The notes beneath the pieces are model-generated. The model was not told the DNA's origin, did no database searches, and worked only from the letters and a program-made list of their open reading frames with translations. Positions 8,682 to 18,530 of a stretch of DNA of 64,000 bases are shown piece after piece. The DNA is from Janthinobacterium sp. 67 (GTDB taxonomy: Bacteria > Pseudomonadota > Gammaproteobacteria > Burkholderiales > Burkholderiaceae_D): contig NZ_PGES01000001.1 of assembly GCF_002797895.1 (NCBI RefSeq), positions 2,170,001 through 2,234,000 on the forward strand, written 5' to 3'. The position numbers were made by a program, and so were the translations under genes. Numbering within the stretch: position 1 is the first letter of the stretch; every line of letters starts with the position of its first letter.

Positions 8682-10799
8682 TTAAGCGGCTGGCGCTTCG
8701 TTGCCTTCGGCAGCTTTCATCGACAGTTTCAGACGGCCGCGGTCGTCCGTTTCCAGAACCTTGACGCGAACCAGCTGGCCTTCTTTCAGGTAGTCGGCCA
8801 CGGCGTTGACGCGCTCGTTGGCGATCTGCGAGATGTGCAGCAAGCCGTCCTTGCCTGGCATGACTTGCACGATGGCGCCGAAGTCCAGCAGTTTCAGCAC
8901 GGTGCCTTCGTAGGTCTTGCCCACTTCGACGGAAGCGGTCAGTTCTTCGATGCGGCGCTTGGCTTCCTGGCCGGCGGCAGCGTCGACGGAAGCGATGGTG
9001 ACCACGCCTTCGTCGCTGATGTCGATCTGGGTGCCCGTCTCTTCGGTCAGCGCGCGGATCACGGCGCCGCCCTTGCCGATCACGTCACGGATTTTTTCCG
9101 GGTTGATCTTGATGGTGATCAGACGCGGTGCGAAATCGGACAGTTCGGTTTTGACGTGCGGCATGGCTTTTTGCATTTCGCCCAGGATGTGCTCGCGGCC
9201 TTCCTTGGCTTGCGCCAGTGCCACTTGCATGATTTCCTTGGTGATGCCCATGATCTTGATGTCCATCTGCAGCGCCGTGATACCGTTGCGGGTACCGGCT
9301 ACCTTGAAGTCCATGTCGCCCAGGTGATCTTCGTCGCCCAGGATGTCGGACAGCACGGCAAACTTGCCGCCTTCCTTGATCAGGCCCATGGCGATACCGG
9401 CCACGTGTTCTTTCATCGGCACGCCGGCGTCCATCAGTGCCAGGCAGCCGCCGCACACCGATGCCATCGACGAGGAACCGTTCGATTCCGTGATTTCCGA
9501 TACCAGGCGCACCGAGTAGCTGAACTCTTCAGCTGCCGGCAGGGCGGCGATCAGCGCGCGCTTGGCCAGACGGCCGTGGCCGATTTCGCGGCGTTTCGGC
9601 GTACCGACGCGGCCCGTTTCGCCGGTGGCGAACGGAGGCATGTTGTAATGCAGCATGAACGAATCGGTAAACTCGCCCATCAGCGCATCGATCTTCTGGC
9701 TGTCGCGGGCGGTGCCCAAAGTTGCCACGACCAGCGCCTGCGTTTCGCCGCGCGTGAACAGGGCCGAACCATGGGTGCGTGGCAGCACGCTGGTGCGGAT
9801 CGAGATCGGACGCACGGTGCGCGTGTCGCGGCCGTCGATGCGTGGCTCGCCGTCCAGGATTTGCGTACGGACGATTTTCGCTTCGATGTCGAACAGGATG
9901 TTGTTCACTTCTGCGCTATCAATCGACGCGCCGCCGGCGGCAGCCGCTTCAGCCGACAGGTCGGCGATCACTTCCGACGTCGCCGCTTTCAGCTTGGCCG
10001 TACGCTCTTGCTTGTCCTTGGTTTGATACGCGTCATTGATCTTGGCGTTGGCGAAATGCGCGACGCGGGCGATCAGTGCTTCGTTTTTCGGCGCAGGCGC
10101 CCATTCGACTTCCGGCTTGCCGCCGTCACGCACCAGGTCGTGAATCGCGTCGATGACGACTTTCATCTGGTCGTGGCCGAAGACCACGGCGCCCAGCATG
10201 ATTTCTTCGGACAGCTGTTTCGCTTCCGATTCGACCATCAGCACGGCCGTTTCGGTACCGGCGACAACCAGGTCCATTTCCGACGTTTTCAGTTGCTGGA
10301 CGGTCGGGTTCAGGATGTACTGGCCATTGGCGTAACCGACGCGCGCGGCGCCGATAGGACCGTTGAAAGGCACGCCCGATACGCACAGGGCGGCCGATGC
10401 GCCGATCATGGCGGCGATGTCCGGATCGATTTCAGGGTTGACCGACAGCACGTGAATGATGACTTGCACTTCATTCAGGTAGCCTTCCGGGAACAGCGGA
10501 CGGATAGGACGGTCGATCAGACGGGAGGTCAGTGTTTCTTTTTCGGAAGGACGGCCTTCGCGCTTGAAAAAACCGCCCGGGATTTTACCGGCAGCATAGG
10601 TTTTCTCGACATAATCAACCGTCAAAGGGAAGAAATCCTGGCCTGGCTTGGCATCTTTGCGTGCCACCACCGTTGCCAGAACGACGGTATCTTCGATCGA
10701 CACCAGCACTGCGCCGGATGCCTGACGTGCGATTTCGCCGGTTTCCAGGGTCACTTGATGTTGACCGTACTGGAAGGTTTTCGTAACTTTGTTAAACAT
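8682..10799 (-). CDS. pnp: Polynucleotide phosphorylase
   Basis: PNPase is the phosphorolytic 3'-5' exoribonuclease of mRNA turnover and the degradosome. The 705-residue protein has two RNase PH-like cores (N-terminal with [21 protein letters not shown], second with [16 protein letters not shown] and [10 protein letters not shown]) around an all-helical linker. A KH domain follows (about 555-610, [20 protein letters not shown]), then an S1 domain (about 620-690, [18 protein letters not shown]). It follows rpsO as in most proteobacteria, with a structured leader between them. Confidence 0.99.
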   Translation of the reverse strand: MFNKVTKTFQYGQHQVTLETGEIARQASGAVLVSIEDTVVLATVVARKDAKPGQDFFPLTVDYVEKTYAAGKIPGGFFKREGRPSEKETLTSRLIDRPIRPLFPEGYLNEVQVIIHVLSVNPEIDPDIAAMIGASAALCVSGVPFNGPIGAARVGYANGQYILNPTVQQLKTSEMDLVVAGTETAVLMVESEAKQLSEEIMLGAVVFGHDQMKVVIDAIHDLVRDGGKPEVEWAPAPKNEALIARVAHFANAKINDAYQTKDKQERTAKLKAATSEVIADLSAEAAAAGGASIDSAEVNNILFDIEAKIVRTQILDGEPRIDGRDTRTVRPISIRTSVLPRTHGSALFTRGETQALVVATLGTARDSQKIDALMGEFTDSFMLHYNMPPFATGETGRVGTPKRREIGHGRLAKRALIAALPAAEEFSYSVRLVSEITESNGSSSMASVCGGCLALMDAGVPMKEHVAGIAMGLIKEGGKFAVLSDILGDEDHLGDMDFKVAGTRNGITALQMDIKIMGITKEIMQVALAQAKEGREHILGEMQKAMPHVKTELSDFAPRLITIKINPEKIRDVIGKGGAVIRALTEETGTQIDISDEGVVTIASVDAAAGQEAKRRIEELTASVEVGKTYEGTVLKLLDFGAIVQVMPGKDGLLHISQIANERVNAVADYLKEGQLVRVKVLETDDRGRLKLSMKAAEGNEAPAA

Positions 10800-10821
10800 G
10801 GGGTATCCCTTTTCTAATTGC

Positions 10822-10844
10822 CGACAGATTTTCAGGGGCTGTCG
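10822..10844 (-). other. pnp leader stem-loop, proximal
   Basis: On the minus strand CGACAG and CTGTCG form a 6-bp stem in the transcript about 25 nt before the pnp start. In E. coli the pnp leader is cleaved by RNase III in such a stem as part of autoregulation. A similar role here is inference from position. Confidence 0.45.
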
Positions 10845-10857
10845 TTCACCTCACCAC

Positions 10858-10883
10858 AGGCGGCGGAAACACTGTTGCCGCCT
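10858..10883 (-). other. pnp leader stem-loop, distal
   Basis: On the minus strand AGGCGGC and GCCGCCT form a 7-bp stem with a 12-nt loop, 13 nt upstream of the proximal stem-loop. It is not followed by a T-run, so it is not a terminator. It is a candidate processing or RNase III site in the rpsO-pnp intergenic RNA. Confidence 0.45.
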
Positions 10884-10957
10884 TTACTACTTTACTTTTA
10901 AAACATGATATCGGTAGAGAATACTGTACTTCTCGACAAAAATCCGGAATTCAAATG

Positions 10958-10995
10958 ACAAAATGCCCGCGTCAGCGAACTGGCGCAGGCATTTC
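10958..10995 (-). terminator. Terminator of rpsO
   Basis: On the minus strand a long stem (AATGCCTGCG...CGCGGGCATT) is closed by a TTCG tetraloop and followed by TTTT. It starts 25 nt after the rpsO stop. It probably ends most rpsO transcripts, with partial read-through into pnp as known in E. coli. Confidence 0.8.
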
Positions 10996-11019
10996 TGTAT
11001 AAACCTTGTACGGCAAAAA

Positions 11020-11289
11020 TTACTTGCGCAGACCAAGTTTAGCGATCAGGTCGCGATAACGGGTAGCGTCTTTAGCCTTCAGGTAGGACAACAGGCTCTT
11101 ACGACGGTTGACCATCATGATCAGGCCGCGGCGGGAGTGGTGATCTTTCGAGTGGGCTTTGAAGTGGCCGTTCAGTTCGTTGATGCGAGCTGTCAGCAGT
11201 GCAACTTGCACTTCAGGGGAGCCGGTGTCGTTTTGACCACGTGCGTTGTCCGCGATGATAGCGGCTTTGTTGATGTTTTCTACTGTCAT
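11020..11289 (-). CDS. rpsO: 30S ribosomal protein S15
   Basis: S15 binds 16S rRNA in the platform and helps form an intersubunit bridge. The start at 11289 ([12 protein letters not shown]) gives 89 residues, the standard length; the upstream extension of 15 codons is not plausible. Family signatures include [44 protein letters not shown] and the C-terminal [13 protein letters not shown]. Confidence 0.98.
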   Translation of the reverse strand: MTVENINKAAIIADNARGQNDTGSPEVQVALLTARINELNGHFKAHSKDHHSRRGLIMMVNRRKSLLSYLKAKDATRYRDLIAKLGLRK

Positions 11290-11474
11290 GATAAACCTTT
11301 CACATGCGGTGCACAGAGTCTGAACCCTATCCACCGTGAACTACGATTATTAAAATACTGGCCTATGCTTCCAACCAGACGCGCAAGTATATCGGAAAAA
11401 TGCCCGCCTGTATCCTGCCGTGCGCGCTTTTCTCGGCGCATGATAGGGTTTTCCTGCATTTCAGGAGGTCAAGC

Positions 11475-11972
11475 ATGAAAAAATTGCTCAAATCAGCAAC
11501 ACCGCTGCTGTTTGCCGCGCTGGCCGGCTGCGCCAGCTGGAACGCCCCGCCGCCCCAGCCGGGCGAACCGCGCGCCGCCGTGGAAGCGCGCCTGGGCCGT
11601 CCGACGAATATCTACCAGCTTCCCACGGGAGCGGAACTCGAATACGCGACGGGACCGTACGGCCAGTACACCTACATGGCCCGTTTCGGCCCCGACGACA
11701 GGTTGATTTCCTACGAGCAAGTGCTCGACACGCCAGGCTTTGCCCGCATCAAGGTGGGCGTGTCGACCCAGCAAGACGTGCTGCACACCCTGGGCCGCCC
11801 GACGGAAACATCGTATCTGCCGCTGCCGAAACTGCACGTCTGGTCCTACCGCTACAAGGAATCGGGCGTGTGGGACTCCATGATGCACGTGCACTTCGAC
11901 CACGACGGCATCGTGCGCATGATGATGAACGGGCCCGATCCGGACAAGGAGGAGCGGCGCTTCTTCTGGTAA
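11475..11972 (+). CDS. Outer-membrane lipoprotein, BamE-like fold suspected
   Basis: The start at 11475 has a perfect AGGAGG 6 nt upstream. The 165-residue product begins with a lipoprotein signal peptide and lipobox LAGC (Cys about residue 19). The remainder has two repeats of the type RAAVEARLGRPTNIYQLP / QQDVLHTLGRPTETSYLP, a pattern seen in BamE/SmpA-like proteins. Those helices followed by beta strands suggest an envelope-associated role; the exact function is unknown. It runs opposite to its core-gene neighbours, between rpsO and leuA. Confidence 0.75.
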   Translation: MKKLLKSATPLLFAALAGCASWNAPPPQPGEPRAAVEARLGRPTNIYQLPTGAELEYATGPYGQYTYMARFGPDDRLISYEQVLDTPGFARIKVGVSTQQDVLHTLGRPTETSYLPLPKLHVWSYRYKESGVWDSMMHVHFDHDGIVRMMMNGPDPDKEERRFFW

Positions 11973-12100
11973 CAAAGGGGCATCACTTGTGTGCTCGTGA
12001 CAATGTGTGAGTTTTTGCACGGCATTAGCCTGTAAAGTCAGGCGAAAAAATGGCCAAACTGACATGCTTGGCCGCTCGCCCACCACCAGCAAGGAAGCAG

Positions 12101-14143
12101 ATGCCCCAACACCCGCACAAAGTCCATCGGTTCAGTCGTTTCTCTTGCCCCGCCATCCCCGCAATCCTGGTATTGACCTCCATGCTGAGCGCATGCGGCG
12201 GTGGCGGCGGCAGTGGCAGCAACACCGCACCCGTCACGCCACCCGTGACACCACCACCGACAAGCAGCGCGGATACGCCGCTTTTGCTGACCGCAATCAA
12301 TGCCGACTCGGCACCCACACTTGCACTGGCCTACGGCGCCACGCCATTGGCCGTGGCGCAAATGGCGGTCGACTGGACAACACGCATCAATACCAGCACT
12401 ACCGCCTCCCGGACCTGCGGCAACGGCGGCAGTCAGAGTGCCACCTTCATTGATGCGGACGGCAATGGCCGCGTCAGCGCTGGCGACAAGCTGAGCGTGA
12501 CGTATGCAAACTGCCGCGTCAAGGAACTCGACGGCGTGCTCGACGGCACCATGAACATCGCCTTCACGGCACCGGTGGCACAGCAGCAAATGGCCGGCGT
12601 CATCAGCTTCATGCCAGGTTTCGGCGACCGTACGGAAACGCCACGCCAGGATATCATTGGCAGCGTACGCTTCGACTACACCAGTGGAGTCCTCTCCAGG
12701 CTGCTGCATGTTTACTCCGACACGCAGCCGTTCGTCATGGCATTTTCCGATGCCACCACCAGCAAGAAAGACACCATTACAGGGCTCGATGTGCAGCATG
12801 AATTGCGGCTCGATACCGCGCGCACGGCCACCAGCATCCGCCTCCACCTGGCAAGCAACCTTCTGGGAGGCAGCCTCGATGTCACTACGCGCGCTCCACT
12901 GAGCTCGTGGTTCGACAGCTATCCCGATGCGGGCGAACTGCTGCTGAGCGGCGCAAACAACAGCAGGGCCAGCCTGCGCGTCAATGCAAACAATCGCAAT
13001 CAGTTGGATTCACTGCTTGGCGACACGGTGATCCGCGCGCAGGATAGCCTGGATGTGGGACTTCTCTGGAGCAGCGGCAACTGGCTTCCAGGCAATAAAG
13101 CCAATCTGGACTATTACGAAATCAAACCTGTCCTGGCTACCGATTTCAAGCTGCTGGTGTCGCCGGACGTCAGCGCCATGACACCGAGCGGGAGCTTGTC
13201 GTGGGCTTATTCCCGGCCGCTCGACACCACCTCTGTGACCGACGCCCTTTTTCAAGGGAAAAGCGCCGATGCTGGCACCATAGAAGCGAAAATCAGCTAC
13301 AACGGCGCCATCATTACCGTCACGCCATTGAGCCAACTCAAGGCAGGCGCCATCTATGAGGTGAGCCTCAACGCGAAGACGAATGCACTCGTGCGCGATA
13401 CGGCCGGCAATGCCTTGTTCACCCCAAGGGTGACCGTGAACGTGGTCCAAAGCATACACGCCGCCATCGGCACCGGCGGCATGGCGCCCTTGTTGCTGGG
13501 CCCAGCGGGAACGCTGACGCTGGACGCCGGCGCTTCGTCGGCCAACGGAGCCCCCGTCAGCGGCACGCGCTGGCGGCAGGTGTCGGGGCCGGCCTTGACG
13601 ATGGACAATCCCAACGCCGCCCGCGTCACGCTCTCGAGCGCGACGCCATCAAGGGGTGTCGCGGTGATGGCGCTCGATGCAACGAATGCCGCAGGCGAAA
13701 CGGACAGCCGGCAGATCAGCATAGACGTGCTGAGCGACCTTTCCCAAGCCTTGGCCTACAGTTCACGCACCGGCAACGGCGAGTTTGAGATCGACAGCAC
13801 GGCCCGCACCGAGTTCGCACCGAACACGCTCTACGTGGCCAATACAAACGCCTTGCAGTTGCTGTCCCCTACGCGCATCAACGTCTTCCTGCTCGCCATT
13901 CCTGGTCTCACCTGGCAGCCGGGGCTGACATTCACTTACGGCGCAGGCAACACCAGCGGCGCCCAGGGCACGGCCAAGGTGGGCTGCTTCGGCGTGAATA
14001 CAGGCACGGTCCGCGTACTCGATTTCGCGCTTGATGGCGATGGCAAGCTGGCGCGCGCCGCCATTGATTATGACGACAACTGCAACGGCATCGTCACGCA
14101 GGCATCGATCCGCTACCGCAGCGACATGCCTGTGCGCAAGTAA
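12101..14143 (+). CDS. Large secreted lipoprotein with Ig-like domains
   Basis: I favour the start at 12101 (MPQHPHKVHRFSR), preceded by AAGGAAG; an upstream ATG at 12050 is in frame. The 680-residue product has a signal peptide with lipobox LSAC followed by a Gly/Ser linker and a Thr/Pro stretch. A Big_5-type Ig-like segment is visible in the middle (SYNGAIITVTPLSQLKAGAIYEVSL), then a PKD/REJ-like segment (TLDAGASSANGAPVSGTRWRQVSGP). The N-terminal third resembles no family I know. Surface exposure is likely; function is unknown. Confidence 0.7.
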   Translation: MPQHPHKVHRFSRFSCPAIPAILVLTSMLSACGGGGGSGSNTAPVTPPVTPPPTSSADTPLLLTAINADSAPTLALAYGATPLAVAQMAVDWTTRINTSTTASRTCGNGGSQSATFIDADGNGRVSAGDKLSVTYANCRVKELDGVLDGTMNIAFTAPVAQQQMAGVISFMPGFGDRTETPRQDIIGSVRFDYTSGVLSRLLHVYSDTQPFVMAFSDATTSKKDTITGLDVQHELRLDTARTATSIRLHLASNLLGGSLDVTTRAPLSSWFDSYPDAGELLLSGANNSRASLRVNANNRNQLDSLLGDTVIRAQDSLDVGLLWSSGNWLPGNKANLDYYEIKPVLATDFKLLVSPDVSAMTPSGSLSWAYSRPLDTTSVTDALFQGKSADAGTIEAKISYNGAIITVTPLSQLKAGAIYEVSLNAKTNALVRDTAGNALFTPRVTVNVVQSIHAAIGTGGMAPLLLGPAGTLTLDAGASSANGAPVSGTRWRQVSGPALTMDNPNAARVTLSSATPSRGVAVMALDATNAAGETDSRQISIDVLSDLSQALAYSSRTGNGEFEIDSTARTEFAPNTLYVANTNALQLLSPTRINVFLLAIPGLTWQPGLTFTYGAGNTSGAQGTAKVGCFGVNTGTVRVLDFALDGDGKLARAAIDYDDNCNGIVTQASIRYRSDMPVRK

Positions 14144-14182
14144 GCCGGCGCACGGGCAGGAGGCGCCGCGGGCACGGCGCAT

Positions 14183-15727
14183 CTACGGCTGCGGGTCGAT
14201 ACGCTCATCTTTCGCATGCAGTTTATTGAGCGCCGACAGATACGCCTTGGCCGACGCGACGATGATGTCGGGATCGGCGCCTACGCCGTTGACGATGCGA
14301 CCGTCGCGCGACAATCGCATCGTCACTTCGCCCTGCGACTGCGTGCCCGTGCTGATGGCATTGACGGAGAACAGGACCAGCTCCGCGCCGCTGGCGGCCG
14401 CGCTTTCGATGGCGTTGACGGTGGCGTCGACGGGGCCGTCGCCCTGCCCTTCGCAGCTGCGCTGCTCTCCGCCGACGAGAAACTCCACGCGCGCATGCGG
14501 CACGGCGCCCGTCGTCGACTGCTGCGTCAGCGCAACAAAACGGTAGTGCTCACTCTCCTGCGCCTGCTGCTCCTCGCTGACGAGGGCCATGATGTCTTCG
14601 TCGAAAATCTCGGATTTCCGGTCGGCCAGCTCCTTGAAGCGCAGGAAGGCCGCGTTGACTTCCACTTCCGACTCCAGAGAAATACCCAGCTCCTGCAGCC
14701 GCTGCTTGAAGGCATTGCGCCCCGACAGTTTGCCCAGGACGATCTTGTTGGCCGTCCAGCCCACGTCTTCGGCGCGCATGATTTCATACGTCTCGCGCGC
14801 CTTCAAAATGCCGTCCTGGTGGATGCCGGACGCGTGCGCAAAGGCGTTCGCGCCGACGACGGCCTTGTTCGGCTGCACGGCAAAGCCCGTGATCTGCGAC
14901 ACCATTTTCGACGCCGCCACGATCTGCGTCGTGTCGATGCCCACCGTCAGGTTGTAATAGGCGGCGCGCGTGCGCAGCGCCATCACCACTTCTTCCAGCG
15001 CCGTGTTGCCGGCCCGCTCGCCCAGGCCATTGACCGTGCATTCGATCTGCCGCGCGCCGCCTATCATGACGCCCGCCAGCGAATTGGCCACAGCCAGGCC
15101 CAGGTCGTTATGGCAATGCACGGACCAGATGGCGTTGTCGGAATTCGGTATGCGTTCGCGCAAGCGCTTGATGGTATTGCCGAAGATTTCGGGCACGGCA
15201 TAACCGACCGTGTCGGGGAAGTTGATGGTGGTGGCGCCCTCGGCGATCACGCCCTCGAGCACGCGGCACAAAAAATCCTCGTCGGAGCGGCTGCCGTCTT
15301 CGGGGCTGAATTCGATGTCGTCCGTGAACTGGCGCGCAAAGCGCACGGCGTTCTGCGCCTGCAGCAAGACTTCTTCGGGCGTCATGCGCAGCTTCATCTG
15401 CATGTGCAGGGGCGAGGTGGCGATGAAAGTGTGGATGCGCTTGCGCTCGGCCGGGGCCAGGGCTTCGGCGGCGCGGGCGATGTCGCGGTCGTTGGCGCGC
15501 GACAGCGAGCAGATGGTGGATTCGCGCACGGCCCCGGCAATCGCGCGTATCGACTCGAAGTCGCCTTGCGATGCGGCGGCGAAGCCCGCTTCGATCACGT
15601 CGACCTTCATGCGCTCGAGCTGCTTGGCGATGCGCAGCTTTTCCTCGCGCGTCATGGACGCGCCCGGCGATTGCTCGCCGTCGCGCAAGGTGGTGTCAAA
15701 AATGATGAGTCGGTTGCTGGTGTTCAT
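14183..15727 (-). CDS. leuA: 2-isopropylmalate synthase
   Basis: LeuA condenses acetyl-CoA with 2-oxoisovalerate, the first committed step of leucine synthesis. The 514-residue protein has the metal/substrate motif [15 protein letters not shown] near the N-terminus, [17 protein letters not shown] for metal binding, and [17 protein letters not shown]. The C-terminal LeuA regulatory domain (about 380-505) for leucine feedback is present. A strong AGGAG precedes the ATG. It follows pssA by 48 nt, and ilvBNC lies upstream on the same strand, so precursor supply and use are near each other. Confidence 0.98.
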   Translation of the reverse strand: MNTSNRLIIFDTTLRDGEQSPGASMTREEKLRIAKQLERMKVDVIEAGFAAASQGDFESIRAIAGAVRESTICSLSRANDRDIARAAEALAPAERKRIHTFIATSPLHMQMKLRMTPEEVLLQAQNAVRFARQFTDDIEFSPEDGSRSDEDFLCRVLEGVIAEGATTINFPDTVGYAVPEIFGNTIKRLRERIPNSDNAIWSVHCHNDLGLAVANSLAGVMIGGARQIECTVNGLGERAGNTALEEVVMALRTRAAYYNLTVGIDTTQIVAASKMVSQITGFAVQPNKAVVGANAFAHASGIHQDGILKARETYEIMRAEDVGWTANKIVLGKLSGRNAFKQRLQELGISLESEVEVNAAFLRFKELADRKSEIFDEDIMALVSEEQQAQESEHYRFVALTQQSTTGAVPHARVEFLVGGEQRSCEGQGDGPVDATVNAIESAAASGAELVLFSVNAISTGTQSQGEVTMRLSRDGRIVNGVGADPDIIVASAKAYLSALNKLHAKDERIDPQP

Positions 15728-15775
15728 GGCTGCTCCTGGCTGGCTGAAGACTGGCGACGCTACCGACTCAGCGCA

Positions 15776-16627
15776 TCAATGCTCGGGGTCGGTCTGGATA
15801 ATGCTGACGGGCTTGCCCTTCGCCATGCGCCAGAAAAACACGGCGTAGCCGGACAGGCCATAGGCGACGAAAATCGGGAACAGCACTTTCGGCGGGTCGA
15901 TGGAAATGAGCGCGAAGAACAGTGCCAGCAGGAAGACCACGATGAAGGGCACGGACTTGCGGAAATTCACATCCTTGAAACTGTAGAACGGCACGTTGGT
16001 GACCATGGTCAGGCCGGAGAACAGGGCGATCGTCCACGACACCCAGGCCAGCTGGTTGCCGGCAAATTCCAGGTCGTTCATGAGCAGGATGAAGCCGGCC
16101 ACCATGGCCGCCGCCGCCGGGCTGGGCAAGCCCTGGAAGAAGCGTTTGTCGACCACGGCGATGTTCGTGTTGAAGCGGGCCAGGCGCAGGGCGGCGCCGG
16201 CGCAGTAGACGAAGGCGGCCAGCCAGCCCAGCTTGCCCATGCCGCGCAGCGACCATTCATAGATCACCAGCGCCGGCGCGGCGCCGAACGAGACCATGTC
16301 GGACAAGCTGTCGTACTGGGCGCCGAATTCGCTCTGCGTATTCGTCAGGCGGGCGATGCGGCCATCGAGGCCGTCGAGGATCATGGCGATGAAGATGGCC
16401 CAGGCCGCGTGTTCAAATTTCTGGTTCATGGCCATGACGATGGCGTAGAAGCCGCAAAACAGGGCTGCCGTCGTGAAGGCGTTCGGCAACAGGTAGATGC
16501 CGCGGCGGCGCAAGGTTTTCTTGCCAGTGCCATCGGTCACCGGCTGGCGCACGAATTTGCTGAAGCGGGACGCTTTGGATGCTGCGGGAGTGCCGTTCTT
16601 GCCTCTACGACGGGGGAAGTTTGCCAT
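15776..16627 (-). CDS. pssA: CDP-diacylglycerol--serine O-phosphatidyltransferase
   Basis: PssA makes phosphatidylserine from CDP-diacylglycerol and serine at the inner membrane, leading to phosphatidylethanolamine. The start at 16627 (MANFPRRRGKN) gives 283 residues with a basic N-terminus and several membrane helices. The CDP-alcohol phosphotransferase motif DGxxAR(x8)GxxxDxxxD is complete (DGRIARLTNTQ...GAQYDSLSD). The next gene in many relatives' clusters, psd, is not here. A TATAAT and a long 5' stem-loop precede it. Confidence 0.95.
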   Translation of the reverse strand: MANFPRRRGKNGTPAASKASRFSKFVRQPVTDGTGKKTLRRRGIYLLPNAFTTAALFCGFYAIVMAMNQKFEHAAWAIFIAMILDGLDGRIARLTNTQSEFGAQYDSLSDMVSFGAAPALVIYEWSLRGMGKLGWLAAFVYCAGAALRLARFNTNIAVVDKRFFQGLPSPAAAAMVAGFILLMNDLEFAGNQLAWVSWTIALFSGLTMVTNVPFYSFKDVNFRKSVPFIVVFLLALFFALISIDPPKVLFPIFVAYGLSGYAVFFWRMAKGKPVSIIQTDPEH

Positions 16628-16667
16628 GTTGTTCCATATTTGTGTACTGCGGGAATCGGTGCCAGAT

Positions 16668-16716
16668 GGCGGGCGCATGACTGTCACCGCATGCGCCCGC
16701 CGATATTGTCATTATA
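16668..16716 (-). promoter_or_regulatory. pssA promoter -10 and 5' UTR stem-loop
   Basis: On the minus strand a consensus TATAAT (16711-16716) is followed after 9 nt by GGCGGGCGCATG, a 10-nt loop and the exact complement CATGCGCCCGCC (16668-16701). The transcript would begin almost at this 12-bp GC-rich stem, 40 nt before the pssA ATG. The -35 is not clear. No T-run follows, so it looks like a stabilising or regulatory 5' hairpin rather than a terminator. Confidence 0.5.
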
Positions 16717-16747
16717 GAGGAGCCACCGCCAAAGAAAAGCGTGGCGG

Positions 16748-16773
16748 CGTCAAGCTGGCAATATTGACGCCGA
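16748..16773 (-). other. Inverted repeat after the first SIMPL gene
   Basis: GGCGTCAA and TTGACGCC form an 8-bp perfect dyad with a 10-nt loop just after the SIMPL gene stop at 16782. It may be a weak terminator; the following sequence is only moderately T-rich. Confidence 0.4.
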
Positions 16774-16781
16774 TTCAAGCA

Positions 16782-17537
16782 TTATTTGAACTTGACCTTG
16801 GCCACCAGGCCCATGTTCAGGGTCGTTTCGCCCGGTTCAAAACTCGGTTCGGCCACCTGGCTGCCGCCATACGCCATCGCATCGGCGCTCATGTTGCGCG
16901 CGCCGGCCACGTTGACGCGCTGCGCATAATTGCCCGAGCCTTCGAAATCGATGGTGTCGATCACGGCGTCACCGACATTGCGGCCCATGGCGCCGGCGAT
17001 GGCTGCCACGCGCTCGTTGAGGTTCTTGTAGGCGGCCGCGATGCGCTGGTCGTCGAGCTTGCGGATGGTGGCGGGCGCCAGGCCGAAATTCAGGCGATTC
17101 AGGGTCAGCACGCCTTGCGCCGCGGACACGGTCTTCGGCAAGGCGGCCAGGTTGGTCGTCGTTACCTGCAGATACTGGCCCACTCGCCAGCCGGTCGGCA
17201 CTCTGGGCTTGGCGGCCACGCCCGGTGGCAGCGGTGCCGTTTCCGGGTAGACGGCATACGTGTAATAGCCCTGGGTTTTCAGCACGGCTTGCGGATCGGC
17301 TTTCTTGACGATGGCCGCGCCCTGGTTCATCTTCTGGTTCACGCGCGATGCGGCAGCGGCCTTGTCCTTGTCCTGCTCTTCGACGGCCAGGGTGACGGTC
17401 ACCTGGTCGTTCGCATGCACCACTTCGCCGTTGGCGGGCACGACCACGAGGGTGCCGGAAGTGGGCAAGGCCTGGGCGTGAGCGCCCAGGGCAACGGTAG
17501 CGGCGGCTGCGGCCAGCAGTGATTTCATGACGATCAT
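16782..17537 (-). CDS. Periplasmic SIMPL-domain protein, copy 1
   Basis: The 251-residue protein has a signal peptide (MKSLLAAAAATVALGAHAQA after M4) and the SIMPL/DUF541 domain: GTLVVVPANGEVVHANDQV, AVEEQDKDKAAAASRVNQKM and YKNLNERVAAIAGAMGRNV. The family is implicated in envelope stress or scaffolding, but its biochemical role is not established. A GGAG site precedes the start. It is a tandem paralogue of the gene at 17639 and differs mainly near residues 205-235. Confidence 0.85.
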   Translation of the reverse strand: MIVMKSLLAAAAATVALGAHAQALPTSGTLVVVPANGEVVHANDQVTVTLAVEEQDKDKAAAASRVNQKMNQGAAIVKKADPQAVLKTQGYYTYAVYPETAPLPPGVAAKPRVPTGWRVGQYLQVTTTNLAALPKTVSAAQGVLTLNRLNFGLAPATIRKLDDQRIAAAYKNLNERVAAIAGAMGRNVGDAVIDTIDFEGSGNYAQRVNVAGARNMSADAMAYGGSQVAEPSFEPGETTLNMGLVAKVKFK

Positions 17538-17638
17538 GGAGTTCTCCTGAAAAATATGGGGGCAAAAACGACCATGGGGCCAACAGCCCCATGATTTTTA
17601 AAACAGTCTAACGCGGAAGTATTTCCACGCTAATCAGC

Positions 17639-18394
17639 TTACTTGAACTTCACCTTGCCGACGACACGCATGTCGAGAGTCGTTTCGCCCGGTTCGAAGC
17701 TCGGTTCGGCAACGGTGCTGTCTTCGGCCATCTTGGCGCTGCGCATCATCATCGGTGCGGCGGCGGGACGGCTTTCCGTGGCGTAGTTGCCCGAACCTTC
17801 GAAGTCCACCGTATCGAGCACGGCGTCGGAGACGTTGCGGCCCATGGCCTTGGCGATGGCGGCCACGCGCTCGTTCAGGTTTTTGTACGTGGCGGCGATG
17901 CGCTGGTCATCGAGCAAACGGACGGTTTCCGGCTTCAGGCCGAAATTCAAACCGTTCAGGGTCAGCACGCCTTGCGCCGCCGACACGGTTTTTGGCAGGG
18001 ACGCCAGATTGGCCGTCGTCACTTCCAGATACTGGCCGACGCGCCACGCCGTTGGCAGACGCGGCTTGGCAACGGCGCCAGCCGGCAGCGGACGCTCTTC
18101 CGGATACACGGGATAGGTGTAGTAGCCGTACGATTTCAATGCTGCCGACGGGTCGGCCTGCTTGACGATGGCGATACCCTTGTTCATCTTCTGGTTGACA
18201 CGCGACGCGGCCGCGGCTTTGTCCTTGTCCTGTTCTTCGACGGCCAGGGTAGCGACCACCTGGTCATTGACATGCTTGACTTCGCCAAACGCGGGTACGA
18301 CCACCAGGGTGCCGTTGGTCGGCAAGGATTGAGCTTGCGCGCTCAGGGCAACGGTGGCTGCGGCGGCAACAAGGACGGATTTCATCACGGTCAT
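17639..18394 (-). CDS. Periplasmic SIMPL-domain protein, copy 2
   Basis: This protein has 251 residues, the same length as its neighbour, and shares most of its sequence (signal peptide, AVEEQDKDKAAAASRVNQKM, TVSAAQGVLTLNGLNFGLKP, the C-terminal PSFEPGETTLDMRVVGKVKFK). The pair clearly arose by tandem duplication. It is the upstream member, 101 nt before copy 1, with its own TAGGAG ribosome site. The variable part (RPAAAPMMMRSAKMAED) lies before the conserved C-terminus. Upstream DNA contains phased GTCACA repeats. Confidence 0.85.
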   Translation of the reverse strand: MTVMKSVLVAAAATVALSAQAQSLPTNGTLVVVPAFGEVKHVNDQVVATLAVEEQDKDKAAAASRVNQKMNKGIAIVKQADPSAALKSYGYYTYPVYPEERPLPAGAVAKPRLPTAWRVGQYLEVTTANLASLPKTVSAAQGVLTLNGLNFGLKPETVRLLDDQRIAATYKNLNERVAAIAKAMGRNVSDAVLDTVDFEGSGNYATESRPAAAPMMMRSAKMAEDSTVAEPSFEPGETTLDMRVVGKVKFK

Positions 18395-18530
18395 GGGGGT
18401 ACTCCTAGGTAGTTAATATGGCTGACAGCCAGCGAAGGGAGCAGTTTTGCCGCCCCTTTCACTTGAGAAACTTGTCAAACTGTGTAGATTCTAACGCCTC
18501 ATTCATTCCCGTGGCGCAAATTAACAAATC

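Noticed and set aside
8835..10817. A 660-codon plus-strand open frame
   Set aside because: It is antisense to pnp, whose domains are intact, and the product is low-complexity (His/Arg/Gln/Val-rich).
14216..16717. An 833-codon open frame on the plus strand
   Set aside because: It is antisense to leuA and pssA, both unmistakable. Its Arg/His/Gln-rich product is typical of a shadow frame in GC-rich DNA.
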